Source: Enterococcus quebecensis (GTDB lineage Bacteria > Bacillota > Bacilli > Lactobacillales > Enterococcaceae). From it: a DNA stretch of 64,000 bases. Position 1 is the stretch's first letter, and each line of letters starts with the position of its first letter. Location: assembly GCF_001730365.1 (NCBI RefSeq), contig NZ_MIKB01000017.1, positions 1 to 64,000 on the forward strand, read 5' to 3'. Shown piece by piece: positions 9,330 through 18,978 of the stretch. The notes under the pieces are model-generated. The model had not been told where the DNA came from, made no database searches, and saw only the letters and a list, made by a program, of their open reading frames with translations. A program made the position numbers and the translations under genes.

Positions 9330-11132
9330 TTAACCAATACCGATAACAAAGTGTAATAATTTATCTGAGTAGGTTAGTTCATCTAAATCGGTACGAATTG
9401 TTTGATTTAGCAATTTGAGCTTGTCAGTTACAATGCCATCCACTCCATAAAACATCATACGTGTCATTGTATCTTCATCATTAACCGTCCAAGCGTAGAC
9501 TTTTTTTCCGTCATCATGGGCTGCATTGATAAAGTTTCGATTTAGTGTCGTATATTCCATTGTAAAGAAATCTACATTTGTAACTGGAGGTCCTACAATA
9601 TTAAACGGTAGAATATAGCCAACATAAAATTGAGGTTCTTCTTTTTTTAGCTGAGTTGCTGTGTCAAAGGTCAAGGTATGAAGAATATGTTTTTCCGATA
9701 AAATAATTTTGCGGTATTTCTTAGTAAAGCGTTCAACTAAATCAGGACTGTCTTGTGCTGTAGTTTTAATCTCAATCAGTAATTTTTGATTAAGTGATTT
9801 TGCCTTGTTTAAGTATTCATCAAAGGAACAAACTTTGGCTTCCATACCGTTCTCTTTGACAGTTAATTTAGTTAGTTCTTCTAGAGTTAGTTGATTGGGT
9901 CTTTTGTTTACTCCAGTAAGTTTTTTTAAATTGAAATCATGCATAACGACAAACTGTTTATCTTTAGTTTCTTGTACATCCATTTCCACATAGCTAGGGT
10001 TTTCTAAGCTAGTTTTTTCTAGAGCAGGCAATGTATTTTGAACACCATTTGAGGCATCAACACCTCTATGAGAAATTGTTAAGGGTTCTGTTACAGATGG
10101 ATTGCTTAAATAATTGGTATTATACGTTCCTACGCCAATTCCAAATATTGCGGCAATAAAAGCAAATGAGCCGATTTTTAAAGCTGTCCATTCTTTCTTT
10201 TGTTGTTTAGACTGTTCAAAAAACCATTGTGGTAAATCTGGTAAAAATCCTTCATCGTCCATATAATCAATAGTGATATAGAAAACGCCAACAGTAGAAA
10301 AAATAATATTCATGAGTAAAATAAACTGTAACAACGTCATCGCAATCACGGCACTAACTAGTGCATAACTTGGGAAAGTAGACTCAATAATCGCTTGCCC
10401 ACTCAAAATAACTGTATAACTGAGAACAAAAACCACAAGAATACTTCCGCCAATTACAACAAATTGTCCAAGAATTTTAAAAAAATGATTTTTTGTGGAG
10501 CGCCAACTTTCTTTGACTGCTTGACGGAAAGGCACGTCCCTTAAAATCATTTCAGGTAGCGCAAAGATTAAACGAACGGAAAGGTAGAAGAAAACTAGAT
10601 AACCTAGTCCAACTAGAGCAATGATTGTCACACGATTAGCAAAAATAAAATCCATAATAAATGCTGGAATTTTAATTTTTGCTAATAAATCCGAATTGAA
10701 TCCTAACCCGCTAAAAGGTAAAACAAAGAAAAAATAAAATAGGAAAAAAAGAATGGTGCTAAATCGAATTTTTTTTAGTTGAAGAATCGTCCCTTTAAGT
10801 AAATTCGTCAGAGAGATAGGCTCTCTTTTTTTTATGAAGAAAATGCTCAAAAGTAAAAAAGTAAATTCAAAAAAAACTGCAATTATAATTGCAAAAAGAA
10901 CGATAACCAAAGCAAGCAGTACACCAGGATGTTTTGATAAAATAATTGGAATTGTATCATAAGATAAATACTCAATTTTCCCTTGTTTTAAGATGAAACG
11001 AGTCGAACTAGCTAAAAGTGGGAGTAATATAAAAAGCATAAATCCGTGCATCAATAAAACATCGCGGAAATAGGCTGATGTTCCTGCAAAAAAATCAATC
11101 ATATTTTTAAAACTATTTTTTAAGTATTTCAT
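9330..11132 (-). CDS. Membrane-anchored glycerophosphodiester phosphodiesterase
   Basis: A 600-residue membrane enzyme. Roughly the first 340 residues hold about eight hydrophobic segments of the GlpQ membrane-domain type. The C-terminal GDPD domain has SHRGVDASNGVQNTLPALE (catalytic H-R), YVEMDVQETKD, VVMHDFNLKKLTG (second catalytic H) and LLIEIKTT. Such proteins cleave glycerophosphodiesters or teichoic-acid-type polyglycerophosphate near the membrane. The actual substrate is not visible from sequence. I choose the ATG at 11132 because AAAGGTGG lies eight bases upstream. A GTG at 11144 would sit on that binding site. Single gene, convergent with nth. Confidence 0.88.
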   Translation of the reverse strand: MKYLKNSFKNMIDFFAGTSAYFRDVLLMHGFMLFILLPLLASSTRFILKQGKIEYLSYDTIPIILSKHPGVLLALVIVLFAIIIAVFFEFTFLLLSIFFIKKREPISLTNLLKGTILQLKKIRFSTILFFLFYFFFVLPFSGLGFNSDLLAKIKIPAFIMDFIFANRVTIIALVGLGYLVFFYLSVRLIFALPEMILRDVPFRQAVKESWRSTKNHFFKILGQFVVIGGSILVVFVLSYTVILSGQAIIESTFPSYALVSAVIAMTLLQFILLMNIIFSTVGVFYITIDYMDDEGFLPDLPQWFFEQSKQQKKEWTALKIGSFAFIAAIFGIGVGTYNTNYLSNPSVTEPLTISHRGVDASNGVQNTLPALEKTSLENPSYVEMDVQETKDKQFVVMHDFNLKKLTGVNKRPNQLTLEELTKLTVKENGMEAKVCSFDEYLNKAKSLNQKLLIEIKTTAQDSPDLVERFTKKYRKIILSEKHILHTLTFDTATQLKKEEPQFYVGYILPFNIVGPPVTNVDFFTMEYTTLNRNFINAAHDDGKKVYAWTVNDEDTMTRMMFYGVDGIVTDKLKLLNQTIRTDLDELTYSDKLLHFVIGIG

Positions 11133-11163
11133 TATGAGAGCCACCTTTATGTAGAAATAAAAT

Positions 11164-11189
11164 GGATAGGATACAATTGCATCCTATCC
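11164..11189 (-). terminator. Terminator of the TVP38-type gene
   Basis: GGATAGGAT pairs with ATCCTATCC (11164-11172 with 11181-11189). On the minus strand it is followed by a T-rich tract, 30 bases beyond the stop of the upstream gene. Confidence 0.7.
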
Positions 11190-11218
11190 TGCTAACTTTT
11201 ATTATATATTTTAAACTG

Positions 11219-11818
11219 TTAAAAGCCTAATAAACCGTTTAAGAATGTACCACCATAAATCAAGGCTAAACTATATAAGAAGATTGAAACAGGTTTTGCC
11301 AAAATAATGATCAATGTAAATTTCTTTAAAGACATTTTAGTTAAACCAGCCATCAAACAAAGAGCGTCATCCGGAGCAATGGGAAGGAAAATGGCTAATG
11401 CGAAGAGACGTTCAAATCGCTTTTCGTTATCCAACCAACCAATATATTTGTTATAGGTTTTATCGCTGACTAAACTTAAAATAAATGGTTTCCCATATTG
11501 TCGTCCTAGTAAGAAGATAATAACTGAACCAATTGCAATCCCCACATAATTATAGATAAAACCTGCATAAGGACCGAAAATCAGAACGCCTGCAGCACAA
11601 CTAATACCTCCTGGTATGATTGGGATGACAACCTGAATGATCTGTATCAACATAAACAACACAGGGCCTAAAATCACTGAGTCACCGACTAATCCTCTCA
11701 AAGCGTCCACATCTTTAAAAACACCTAATCGTATAAAATAAATTGTCACAGCAATTGTGGCTATAATTCCTACGATGGAAATGCAGTTAATAATTTTTCT
11801 TGAAAGTGCGATGCTCAT
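11219..11818 (-). CDS. TVP38/TMEM64 (DedA-like) membrane protein
   Basis: A 199-residue integral membrane protein with about five to six hydrophobic segments. It has the VTT/SNARE-associated signature: IPGGISCAAGVLIFGPYAGFIYNYVG and GRQYGKPFI. The later loop FLPIAPDDALCLMAGLTKM matches the conserved P-x-x-P-D-D-x-L-C-x-x-A-G of this family. Relatives in bacteria are linked to lipid-carrier or phospholipid scrambling, but no substrate can be inferred here. The first ATG (11827) directly abuts AAGGAG, so I choose the ATG at 11818, nine bases from it. Monocistronic. Confidence 0.85.
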   Translation of the reverse strand: MSIALSRKIINCISIVGIIATIAVTIYFIRLGVFKDVDALRGLVGDSVILGPVLFMLIQIIQVVIPIIPGGISCAAGVLIFGPYAGFIYNYVGIAIGSVIIFLLGRQYGKPFILSLVSDKTYNKYIGWLDNEKRFERLFALAIFLPIAPDDALCLMAGLTKMSLKKFTLIIILAKPVSIFLYSLALIYGGTFLNGLLGF

Positions 11819-11992
11819 TCGTTTCATCTCCTTAAAGTTAACTATCTCTAGTATAAAAGTCCTACTAATATTTTACCATTGTTAGTGGTTAATTTTCACG
11901 AACAAAGTTGTAAGACGCCATTTGTTATAAAAATTATACATAAATTACGCAGTGAAAACATCCTACTTTAGACTGAATTAAAAATAACTAAG

Positions 11993-12014
11993 TGTTTCTT
12001 ATTTACAAGAAACA
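11993..12014. promoter_or_regulatory. Inverted repeat over the mntH -35 region
   Basis: TGTTTCTT and AAGAAACA form a perfect 8-bp dyad with a six-base spacer that overlaps the TTTACA -35 hexamer of mntH. The position suggests an operator for an unidentified regulator. No protein can be assigned from sequence alone. Confidence 0.4.
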
Positions 12015-12030
12015 ATGAGAGGATTATAAT
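12002..12030 (+). promoter_or_regulatory. Promoter of mntH
   Basis: TTTACA (12002-12007) and TATAAT (12025-12030) with a 17-base spacer form a near-consensus sigma-A promoter, giving a start near 12037 and a leader of about 70 bases. Confidence 0.75.
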
Positions 12031-12041
12031 AAATTTAAGGA

Positions 12042-12057
12042 TTATGGCACGCCTAAA
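12042..12057. promoter_or_regulatory. Putative DtxR-family (MntR/EfaR) operator
   Basis: TTATGGCACGCCTAAA is an imperfect dyad (TTWRGGC-AC-GCCTAAA) of the DtxR/MntR type. It lies just downstream of the expected transcription start of mntH. Repression of Nramp transporters by a Mn-sensing DtxR-family protein is established in enterococci (EfaR). The assignment here is by motif and position only. Confidence 0.5.
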
Positions 12058-12105
12058 AATATAATAATTTAAACCTGATAATTTATAGATGAGAGAAGGA
12101 TAAAC

Positions 12106-13473
12106 ATGAAAGAAGAAAAATCAGAAACAGAAAAATTACTGGACTATGCAAATGGTCCAAGTTTAGAAGAAATCAACAATACTGTTGATGTACCAAAAGA
12201 TGCTAGTTTTTGGCGGACATTGTTAGCATATAGCGGACCAGGGGCTCTAGTTGCAGTCGGCTATATGGATCCTGGAAATTGGATCACGTCTATTGCCGGA
12301 GGTGCGGAATACAAGTATGCCTTGTTGAGTGTCATTCTATTGTCTAGTTTGATTGCTATGTTGCTTCAAAGCATGGCTGCTAAATTAGGTATTGTGACTG
12401 GCAGAGATTTGGCTCAAGCGACTAGAGAACATACGAGTAAAAAGACAGGATTTGTTTTATGGATCATCACTGAGCTTGCGATTATGGCAACAGATATTGC
12501 TGAGGTAATCGGCGGAGCGGTTGCTTTGCAATTGTTGTTTGGTTTTCCATTATTGATTGGCGTTCTTATCACGACATTTGATGTTTTGCTATTATTACTT
12601 TTAACGAAATTGGGTTTTAGAAAAATCGAAACAATTGTTGCTTGTTTGATTGCTGTCATCTTTTTTGTGTTTGCTTATGAAGTAGCTCTTGCGGATCCGA
12701 ATATTGGAGAAGTACTGCGTGGTTTTATTCCAGACACAAGAATTGCTAGTGACAAGTCAATGTTATTCTTAGCTCTAGGAATCGTTGGTGCAACAGTGAT
12801 GCCCCATAATTTATATTTGCATTCATCGATTGCTCAAGCTAGAAAATTTGATCGTAATGATGATGATGAAAAGGCGAAAGCAATTCGTTTTACGATTTGG
12901 GATTCAAATATTCAGCTGACGGTTGCCTTTATCATTAACTGTTTATTACTGATTTTAGGTGGAGCTTTATTTTATGGAACAAATAGTGATTTAGGAAAAT
13001 TTGTTGACTTGTTCGACGCATTGAAAAACCCAGATATTGTAGGGAATATTGCTAGTCCGGTTTTAAGTATCTTATTTGCAATTGCGTTGCTTGCTTCTGG
13101 TCAAAATTCAACGATTACTGGAACACTTTCTGGACAAATCGTTATGGAAGGCTTTATTCATTTAAAAATGCCTCTATGGATGCGTAGAGTGGTTACACGT
13201 TTGATTGCCATTGTACCAGTTATTATTTGTGTAATTATCTACGGAGGAAGAGAATCAGCAGTAGAGGACTTATTGCTCTATACACAAGTATTTTTGAGTA
13301 TTGCACTACCAATTTCCATCATTCCTTTAACCATGTATACGAGTGATAAAAAAATCATGGGTCGATTTGCCAATCCAATGTGGGTAAAAGTGTTGGCTTG
13401 GGTTATCGCAATTATTTTAACTGCGTTGAATTTATTCTTGATTTATGGAACATTAACAGGTGTGAATGCTTAA
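12106..13473 (+). CDS. mntH: Nramp manganese transporter MntH
   Basis: A proton-coupled Mn(II)/Fe(II) importer of 455 residues with 11 predicted membrane segments. The metal-binding motif DPGNW occurs in [15 protein letters not shown] (segment 1). The segment-6 motif is [10 protein letters not shown], within [13 protein letters not shown]. Both are diagnostic of bacterial Nramp. The soluble N-terminal stretch of about 40 residues is longer than in Escherichia MntH but usual for lactic acid bacteria. It is transcribed alone from the promoter at 12002-12030, with a metal-regulator-like site at 12042-12057 and a terminator at 13482. Enterococci often carry more than one mntH, so this may be one of several. 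Confidence 0.95.
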   Translation: MKEEKSETEKLLDYANGPSLEEINNTVDVPKDASFWRTLLAYSGPGALVAVGYMDPGNWITSIAGGAEYKYALLSVILLSSLIAMLLQSMAAKLGIVTGRDLAQATREHTSKKTGFVLWIITELAIMATDIAEVIGGAVALQLLFGFPLLIGVLITTFDVLLLLLLTKLGFRKIETIVACLIAVIFFVFAYEVALADPNIGEVLRGFIPDTRIASDKSMLFLALGIVGATVMPHNLYLHSSIAQARKFDRNDDDEKAKAIRFTIWDSNIQLTVAFIINCLLLILGGALFYGTNSDLGKFVDLFDALKNPDIVGNIASPVLSILFAIALLASGQNSTITGTLSGQIVMEGFIHLKMPLWMRRVVTRLIAIVPVIICVIIYGGRESAVEDLLLYTQVFLSIALPISIIPLTMYTSDKKIMGRFANPMWVKVLAWVIAIILTALNLFLIYGTLTGVNA

Positions 13474-13481
13474 GCAAATTA

Positions 13482-13518
13482 AAAGAAGGTTATTCTTTAT
13501 TGAATAGCTTTCTTTTTT
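13482..13518 (+). terminator. Terminator of mntH
   Basis: A 14-bp stem with two G-U pairs (13482-13495 with 13502-13515) and a six-base loop, followed by T residues. Confidence 0.8.
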
Positions 13519-13592
13519 TGTATATATAATAGAATTCAGTCTATAGAAATGGTAGAATGAACAAGACTAAAATTTTGAAATGAGGGTTTTAA

Positions 13593-14117
13593 GTGACTGA
13601 ATATTTAAATGTTGGAAAAATCGTCAATACTCAAGGCTTGAAAGGGGAAGTACGTATTATTTCCCAAACAGATTTTCCAGAGTTGCGTTATAAAAAAGGA
13701 TCAGTTTTGACATTATTTCAAGAAAAGAAAGACCCACTTGAATTAACAATTAAATCTCATCGGAAACATAAAAATTTTGATATTGTCACTTTTGAAGATC
13801 ATTTTTCAATTAATGATGTGGAAAAATATCGTGATGGTATTTTGAAAGTAGCAAAAGACGATTTAACAGATTTACCAGGAGATGAATTTTATTATCATGA
13901 GATCATAGGGTTGACTGTTATCGACGAAAATGACGAGGAACTAGGAAAGATCAAAGAAATTCTTTCTCCAGGAGCAAATGATGTATGGGTTGTTCAAAGA
14001 CCAAAGAAAAAAGATGCATTAATTCCTTATATCGAATCTGTTGTTAAGTCCATTGATTTAGAAGAGGGTATTGTTCGAGTAGAAATTCCAGAAGGTTTGA
14101 TTGACGATGAGAATTGA
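13593..14117 (+). CDS. rimM: Ribosome maturation factor RimM
   Basis: RimM assists assembly of the 30S subunit head, binding ribosomal protein S19. The 174-residue protein starts with a GTG at 13593 ([20 protein letters not shown], the typical RimM start). It has the N-terminal beta-barrel, then the PRC barrel with [21 protein letters not shown] and the C-terminal [11 protein letters not shown]. The stop codon overlaps the start of trmD by 11 bases, so the pair is coupled as in most Firmicutes. Confidence 0.96.
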   Translation: MTEYLNVGKIVNTQGLKGEVRIISQTDFPELRYKKGSVLTLFQEKKDPLELTIKSHRKHKNFDIVTFEDHFSINDVEKYRDGILKVAKDDLTDLPGDEFYYHEIIGLTVIDENDEELGKIKEILSPGANDVWVVQRPKKKDALIPYIESVVKSIDLEEGIVRVEIPEGLIDDEN

Positions 14118-14856
14118 TGTGTTGACGCTTTTTCCAAGGATGTTTGAAGGACCAATGGGCGAGTCAATTATTGGAAAAGCTGTAGAGAAAAATTTACTGG
14201 AAATCAATGTTTCTAATTTTCGTGATCATGCGGATAATAAGCATCAGTCGGTAGATGACTATCCTTATGGCGGTGGTGCTGGCATGTTGCTAAAAGTTCA
14301 GCCAATCTATGACAATTTAAAGAGAATCGAAGAAGCCTCTCCTGAATCAAAGAAACGTATCATTTTACTAGATCCAGCTGGCAAACAATTTGACCAAAAA
14401 ATGGCAGAAGAATTTTCTGAAGAGGAGCATTTAGTTTTTATCTGCGGTCATTATGAAGGGTATGATGAACGTATCCGTTCTTTAGTTACTGATGAAGTTT
14501 CACTTGGGGACTATGTCCTGACGGGAGGAGAATTGGGCGCTATGGTAATGATAGATGCTACTGTTCGTTTACTGCCTGATGTTTTAGGTAATAAGCTATC
14601 CGCTCAAACGGATTCTCATTCAACAGGTTTGTTAGAGCATCCCCAATATACGCGCCCAGCTGAATTTAATGGTATGAATGTCCCAGAAGTTTTGACGAAT
14701 GGGAATCACAAACTGATTGCTGAATGGCAGTTAAAGGAGTCTTTGCGCAGAACCTATTTAAGACGTCCAGACATGCTAGAAACACTTGAGTTGGATGATG
14801 AAATGAAAAAATTTCTTGCTGAGATTATTCAGGAAGAAAATGTAATTCAGGAATAG
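14107..14856 (+). CDS. trmD: tRNA (guanine-37-N1) methyltransferase
   Basis: TrmD makes m1G37 in tRNAs and prevents +1 frameshifting. It is a SPOUT-fold homodimer and essential. The 249-residue protein starts [16 protein letters not shown]. It has the knot motifs [13 protein letters not shown] and [15 protein letters not shown], and the C-terminal RRPDML. I choose the ATG at 14107 inside the rimM end. A TTG at 14101 is in frame but unlikely. rplS follows after a leader of about 140 bases. Confidence 0.97.
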   Translation: MRIDVLTLFPRMFEGPMGESIIGKAVEKNLLEINVSNFRDHADNKHQSVDDYPYGGGAGMLLKVQPIYDNLKRIEEASPESKKRIILLDPAGKQFDQKMAEEFSEEEHLVFICGHYEGYDERIRSLVTDEVSLGDYVLTGGELGAMVMIDATVRLLPDVLGNKLSAQTDSHSTGLLEHPQYTRPAEFNGMNVPEVLTNGNHKLIAEWQLKESLRRTYLRRPDMLETLELDDEMKKFLAEIIQEENVIQE

Positions 14857-14865
14857 ACAATTAGT

Positions 14866-14990
14866 CACTTTTAAAGAAAAATCTCTTTACAGCCTAGAAG
14901 AGCTGTGTTACACTGTTTCAGTGAGTGCAAAGCGCTCAACTATTACGATATTCCGCTGTGGCAGTGCCATAAGAATGTTTGGAATGAGGA
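14866..14990 (+). ncRNA. Candidate L19 (rplS) leader RNA
   Basis: The 140 bases between trmD and rplS contain several short complementary segments, such as ACAGC with GCTGT at 14889-14907 and GTGCAAAGCGCTC at 14925-14937. They end just before the rplS GAGGAG site. Firmicutes carry a known autoregulatory L19 leader at this spot, so I call it by position and structure. I have not matched it to a covariance model. Confidence 0.45.
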
Positions 14991-14999
14991 GAAAAAAGA

Positions 15000-15347
15000 A
15001 TGAATCCATTAATTCAAGAATTAACACAAGAACAATTACGTACGGATATTCCTGCGTTTCGTCCTGGAGACACTGTTCGCGTACATGCGAAAGTAGTCGA
15101 AGGAACACGCGAACGTATCCAATTATTTGAAGGAGTTGTTATCGGACGCCGTGGCGCTGGTATCAGCGAAACTTATACAGTACGTAAAATTTCTAACGGT
15201 GTTGGTGTGGAACGTACATTCCCACTACACACGCCACGTGTTGCTCAAATCGAAGTAGTACGTTATGGTAAAGTTCGTCGTGCGAAACTTTATTACTTAC
15301 GTGCATTACACGGTAAAGCGGCTCGTATTAAAGAAATCCGTCGTTAA
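15000..15347 (+). CDS. rplS: Ribosomal protein L19
   Basis: A 115-residue 50S subunit protein located at the subunit interface. It has [20 protein letters not shown], the core [20 protein letters not shown] and the basic C-terminus [22 protein letters not shown]. The ATG at 15000 follows GAGGAG. Codon use is strongly biased, as expected for a highly expressed gene. It is the end of the rimM-trmD-rplS unit, closed by a strong terminator. Confidence 0.98.
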   Translation: MNPLIQELTQEQLRTDIPAFRPGDTVRVHAKVVEGTRERIQLFEGVVIGRRGAGISETYTVRKISNGVGVERTFPLHTPRVAQIEVVRYGKVRRAKLYYLRALHGKAARIKEIRR

Positions 15348-15370
15348 AAACTTGTTATTAATTAACAGTG

Positions 15371-15400
15371 AACCCCTTGGTAACCAAGGGGTTTTGTTTT
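15371..15400 (+). terminator. Terminator of rplS
   Basis: AACCCCTTGG and CCAAGGGGTT form a 10-bp perfect stem (15371-15380 with 15384-15393) with a three-base loop, followed by a T-rich run. Confidence 0.9.
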
Positions 15401-15541
15401 TGTTTATATACTAGTTTCTTTGATTCCTTAATGCAAATTGTAGTACATTATATCATTCTTTTAAGCAGGAATAGTTGTAGCGGTGTAGATGTTTGTGATA
15501 AAATCAACAAAAAGGATATATTCAGAAAGAGTTGATAGATT

Positions 15542-16408
15542 TTGAATCTAAGTTTGTATTATACATTTCTTGTATTGGCAAAGAATTTAAATTATCATAA
15601 AACTTCAAATATTTTATTTATTTCTACACCATCAGTTTATCAACAAATCAAAAAATTAGAGGAGCATCTTCACTTAAAACTATTTAAAAAAGAAGGTAGA
15701 CATATTTTCCTAACTAATGCTGGCGAGCAACTTATACCGATTGCTCAGAAACTTATATTCACTTATGAAGAGAGTTTAGAACAGGTGAATGCAATAAGAA
15801 ATCATCATCAATCAACTCTAAAAATTGTTACATCTCATTTTGTAGCAGTCTATATTATGCCTAAATTTTTAACTTTCTTTTTTAGAGAAGCTCCTGATAT
15901 TGAAATTTCAGTTGATTATATTGAGGATGAACTAATGGAGAATATGATAGAAATTGGGAAGTTTGATGTAGCATTGACCAGAATTAAACCAAATCATAAT
16001 AAACTTAAATGTACTAGTGTCTATTCTTGTCCAATAAAATTAGTAGTGCCTAATAACGATACCTCTAAAAACGAATTGAGTTACTTAAAAGAATATCAAG
16101 TTTTAACGGGCAATCATCCAACCTATTGGGAAAAATTAGAACAAGATATTTTTAAAGCAAATCCAGAAGTAAAATTTTTTTCAGTTGATAATGTTAAAAT
16201 GGTGGAAAGTTTAATCTCAAGAAAACAAGGAATTTCATATCTGCCGATGTGTATCTTTCATGAATCAATGTCCAAAGAGCTCAACGTTATAAAGCCTAAA
16301 TTGATTGTTCCTCCTGATTTTACTATTTATAGTATTTGGTCAAAAAACAATGCTGAGGTAGTTAGATTCAATGGCTTGGTTGATAAGTTTTTTGAAACCT
16401 ATTTTTAA
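15542..16408 (+). CDS. LysR-family transcriptional regulator
   Basis: A 288-residue LysR regulator. The N-terminal winged helix is clear: LYYTFLVLAKNLNYHKTSN, TPSVYQQIKKLEEHLHLKLF and the LTNAGEQLIPIAQ end of the wing. The co-inducer domain with ISRKQGISYLPMCIF follows. The start is a TTG at 15542 with AAAGAG upstream; no ATG gives the full DNA-binding domain. It has no divergent partner, which is unusual for LysR genes: rplS lies upstream with its terminator and the toroid operon ends downstream. Its target may be the adjacent accessory island, but the sequence does not prove this. Confidence 0.88.
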   Translation: MNLSLYYTFLVLAKNLNYHKTSNILFISTPSVYQQIKKLEEHLHLKLFKKEGRHIFLTNAGEQLIPIAQKLIFTYEESLEQVNAIRNHHQSTLKIVTSHFVAVYIMPKFLTFFFREAPDIEISVDYIEDELMENMIEIGKFDVALTRIKPNHNKLKCTSVYSCPIKLVVPNNDTSKNELSYLKEYQVLTGNHPTYWEKLEQDIFKANPEVKFFSVDNVKMVESLISRKQGISYLPMCIFHESMSKELNVIKPKLIVPPDFTIYSIWSKNNAEVVRFNGLVDKFFETYF

Positions 16409-16429
16409 TGAATCTTTTAAACAAGAGGA

Positions 16430-16475
16430 AAAAGTCGAAATACTCAATGATATATTGAGTATTTCGACTTTTCGC
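16430..16475 (+). terminator. Terminator of the LysR gene
   Basis: A 19-bp perfect inverted repeat (16430-16448 with 16454-16472) with a five-base loop, flanked by A and T runs, 22 bases after the stop. Confidence 0.85.
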
Positions 16476-16584
16476 TATTTTTCAATGATTTTTTTAGATG
16501 AAATTTGAATTTAATTCAAATTAAACCAATATTCATGTCTGCTATTTTTTTAGCATAGGAAATGACTACATTTTACCTATTGAA

Positions 16585-16719
16585 ATGGAGATTGATAGTT
16601 TTGAAAATGTGATAATAAGTTTGTACAATATAATCGTTAGAGGCTGTATGGAGAATTCTAAGATTATAGATGAATGTTATATTTCTATATTTTCATATGT
16701 TAATACTAATAAAATTTAG
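16585..16719 (+). other. Possible 44-codon ORF or gene remnant in the gap
   Basis: The stretch 16476-16788 has no firm gene. A reading frame open from about 16519 ends at TAG 16717-16719. From the ATG at 16585 it would encode 44 residues starting MEIDSFENVIISLYNIIV. No ribosome binding site is visible, and I recognise no family. The composition looks more like coding sequence than random AT-rich DNA, so it may be the tail of a decayed gene. A small dyad CTCTGA/TCAGAG lies at 16744-16759. Confidence 0.2.
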
Positions 16720-16788
16720 AGAAACATAGTTTTTAACCAATCACTCTGAGACGTCAGAGCCTAAACAATTCATGTAGCTTTCCACGTA

Positions 16789-18978
16789 TCATGTAATGAG
16801 AGCTACCCAGTAAGGGTTAATTTTTTGTTCTAACATATAAGAAGCATGGATAGCAATAAAACCTTCATCAGTTGTATCGGAAGGACTATTCTCAGCTCTT
16901 GAAAAGCCGCCATCAGGTGATTGATGAGAAGCTATCCATTTTTTTGCTTGTTCAACATCGTCCGGAAGTTCATTTAAAAGATATAGTGCACCAATCGCAT
17001 GATAAGATCCGACAAAGCTAACTGTTTTGTTTTCTTGATACTTAAATCCACCATTCGTATCTTGTAATTTTTTTAACCACTGAATAGTTTTTTGCTTATT
17101 CGGAATGTCGACACCAGATATCCGTAAGCTATCTATTGCTCTAAAAGTTGAGAATGTTTCTGATACGCCGTTAGGAATTACGCCAAATCCACCGTCAATA
17201 TTTTGCGCATTTAAAAGATACTGTATTAAGGCTTCTTTATCCTTTGGTTCATCATCTAAAATGTGTAAAAGAAGGGTACCAAAAGTTGAATGCCAAACAT
17301 CACTAGGATAGCCAGGAGCATTTCCAAAGCCACCATCAGGATTCTGACAATTTTTGATAAATTCAATACACATTTTAACATCAAAATCATAACTACCCAG
17401 AATATAATTTGTAAAAACAACACAATAAGTAGTAAACAGTTCTGATAATAAAGAAGGTTGCTCGCCAAATCCACCATCAGAATTTTGAGATGAACGTAAA
17501 ATAATTTGTAAATTTTCTTTGTTAGGAATTGTTTTATCCAAAACCTTCATATCAGCTGCCACATGTAAGGCAGAAAAATTTTGAGGTGTTCGATCTGACT
17601 TGAAACCTAGTGGAGATCTATAGGGCGTTAAACCGAAAGCGAAACCTGAAATCGTTTTTTCAGACCATTCTATATAATCGTTTTCATCAATGTAAGACGT
17701 GGATAGTCTTCCCGTTGAAACATAGGTTTTATCTGTATTGAACTCTTTCTTAACATAAGGTAGGTGTGGGAGTTGCTTCTCAATAGATACTGTTTCATTT
17801 TCTAATGCCAGTATGCCGATTAACTGTAAAGTTGCTGTTTTCTGGTGCAAAGGTAAATAGCGATTATTACCAACAACGAATGAGCCTACGGTAAAAGGTG
17901 GTACCATAGTATGTCTGGCTAATGGTACAGTTGGGGTAGTTGGTGTGGAAAACCAATTGCCTTGCCCTAGCATAAGTCCACCATTTTTTTTATCAAAATA
18001 AATAGATAATTGTGTCAGTAATTCTTTGATAATAGGATCGTATTGTGAGTTTTCAGTACTTATTTTATATTTTTTTAATGCTAACAGGAAAAGCGCATGA
18101 CTTTGTGTGGATTTTATTGGAAAAGGAGATTCTGCATGATTATAATAAACGGGAGTAGAGTCAACAGATACAACACCGGAACTATCGGATTTATTCCAAT
18201 ATCCTTTAGTAAATGGATGTGAGTAATTTTCAATGATAAATTGAATAGTTTGATCAATTATCTCGACATAAGAAGTATCTTGGTCAAGTATTGTTGATAG
18301 TGAAAAAATAAGAAGAGACAAGTCTGCTAAAGTTTTTCCTTTACTTTCAATTGGTTGATTGTTTGTATTTAATACGGAGAACGCTCCTTTTTGATCATCT
18401 AAAAAGTTCATTAATAATTTTATAAGGGAACTTGATTTAGTTTGGTATTTCTCAATATTTAGTGTATTTAGAACATAGATAAAAAGTGAAACGTCAGATA
18501 ACTTTTTATCTTCTGATAAGATTCTACTCCAGTCTTCTGTGAATCTCATAGCATGGTTATATTTAAAATAGGTATCACTGACTTTTTCGATTAGTTCGCT
18601 TCCTTTAATTTGAAGAGTTTCATTATCAGTAACTTGACCTGCTTCATAAAGACTGTAGCCAGTTAAAAGCTGAGTGAAAGTCGTTTTAATTTTTCCTACT
18701 TCATAAGGCAGTGAGGTGGTATCCAGGATTTCAAAATAACCAATATTGTTAGGATCTTTAAATTTTTCAAGTGCAAGAATACATTCTTCAAGTGCTTGGT
18801 AATTTTTCAGTTGAGTGAAAGCTAGGATTGCGAGACTAACGTCCAGTAACAATTTGTCTTCGGTTACGATGTCTGTCTTTCCTGTATTAATGGAGGCAAA
18901 TAATCCACCATTTTTTTCATCCATAAAGTCATTTAATACTATTTTTTCGAGTTCATTCGAAAATGTTTTAGTTGTCAT
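16789..18978 (-). CDS. Alpha/alpha-toroid repeat protein, prenyltransferase-like
   Basis: A 729-residue protein with no signal peptide or membrane segment. The C-terminal part (about residues 480-729) has at least four helical repeats marked by QNSDGGFGEQ, QNPDGGFGNAPG, QNIDGGFGVIPNG and QSPDGGFSRAE. This is the signature of the prenyltransferase/squalene-cyclase toroid. The N-terminal two thirds are also helical repeats (DEKNGGLFAS, DKKNGGLMLGQGNW), so the whole protein may be a double barrel. The DXDD acid motif of squalene-hopene cyclases is absent, and I cannot find the Asp-x-Cys zinc pair of protein prenyltransferases. Catalysis is therefore unproven. AAAGGAG lies 13 bases before the ATG at 18978, which overlaps the glycosyltransferase stop by four bases. 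It is the last gene of a three-gene operon. I do not recognise a characterised homologue. Confidence 0.75.
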   Translation of the reverse strand: MTTKTFSNELEKIVLNDFMDEKNGGLFASINTGKTDIVTEDKLLLDVSLAILAFTQLKNYQALEECILALEKFKDPNNIGYFEILDTTSLPYEVGKIKTTFTQLLTGYSLYEAGQVTDNETLQIKGSELIEKVSDTYFKYNHAMRFTEDWSRILSEDKKLSDVSLFIYVLNTLNIEKYQTKSSSLIKLLMNFLDDQKGAFSVLNTNNQPIESKGKTLADLSLLIFSLSTILDQDTSYVEIIDQTIQFIIENYSHPFTKGYWNKSDSSGVVSVDSTPVYYNHAESPFPIKSTQSHALFLLALKKYKISTENSQYDPIIKELLTQLSIYFDKKNGGLMLGQGNWFSTPTTPTVPLARHTMVPPFTVGSFVVGNNRYLPLHQKTATLQLIGILALENETVSIEKQLPHLPYVKKEFNTDKTYVSTGRLSTSYIDENDYIEWSEKTISGFAFGLTPYRSPLGFKSDRTPQNFSALHVAADMKVLDKTIPNKENLQIILRSSQNSDGGFGEQPSLLSELFTTYCVVFTNYILGSYDFDVKMCIEFIKNCQNPDGGFGNAPGYPSDVWHSTFGTLLLHILDDEPKDKEALIQYLLNAQNIDGGFGVIPNGVSETFSTFRAIDSLRISGVDIPNKQKTIQWLKKLQDTNGGFKYQENKTVSFVGSYHAIGALYLLNELPDDVEQAKKWIASHQSPDGGFSRAENSPSDTTDEGFIAIHASYMLEQKINPYWVALIT

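Noticed and set aside
14921-15130. Arginine-rich ORF before and over rplS
   Set aside because: It is a shifted frame of the L19 leader and rplS, and it lacks a ribosome binding site.
16789-18978. Squalene-hopene cyclase or protein prenyltransferase beta subunit
   Set aside because: Repeats fit the toroid fold, but the DXDD motif is absent and no Asp-x-Cys plus His zinc set can be aligned with confidence. Only the fold is claimed.
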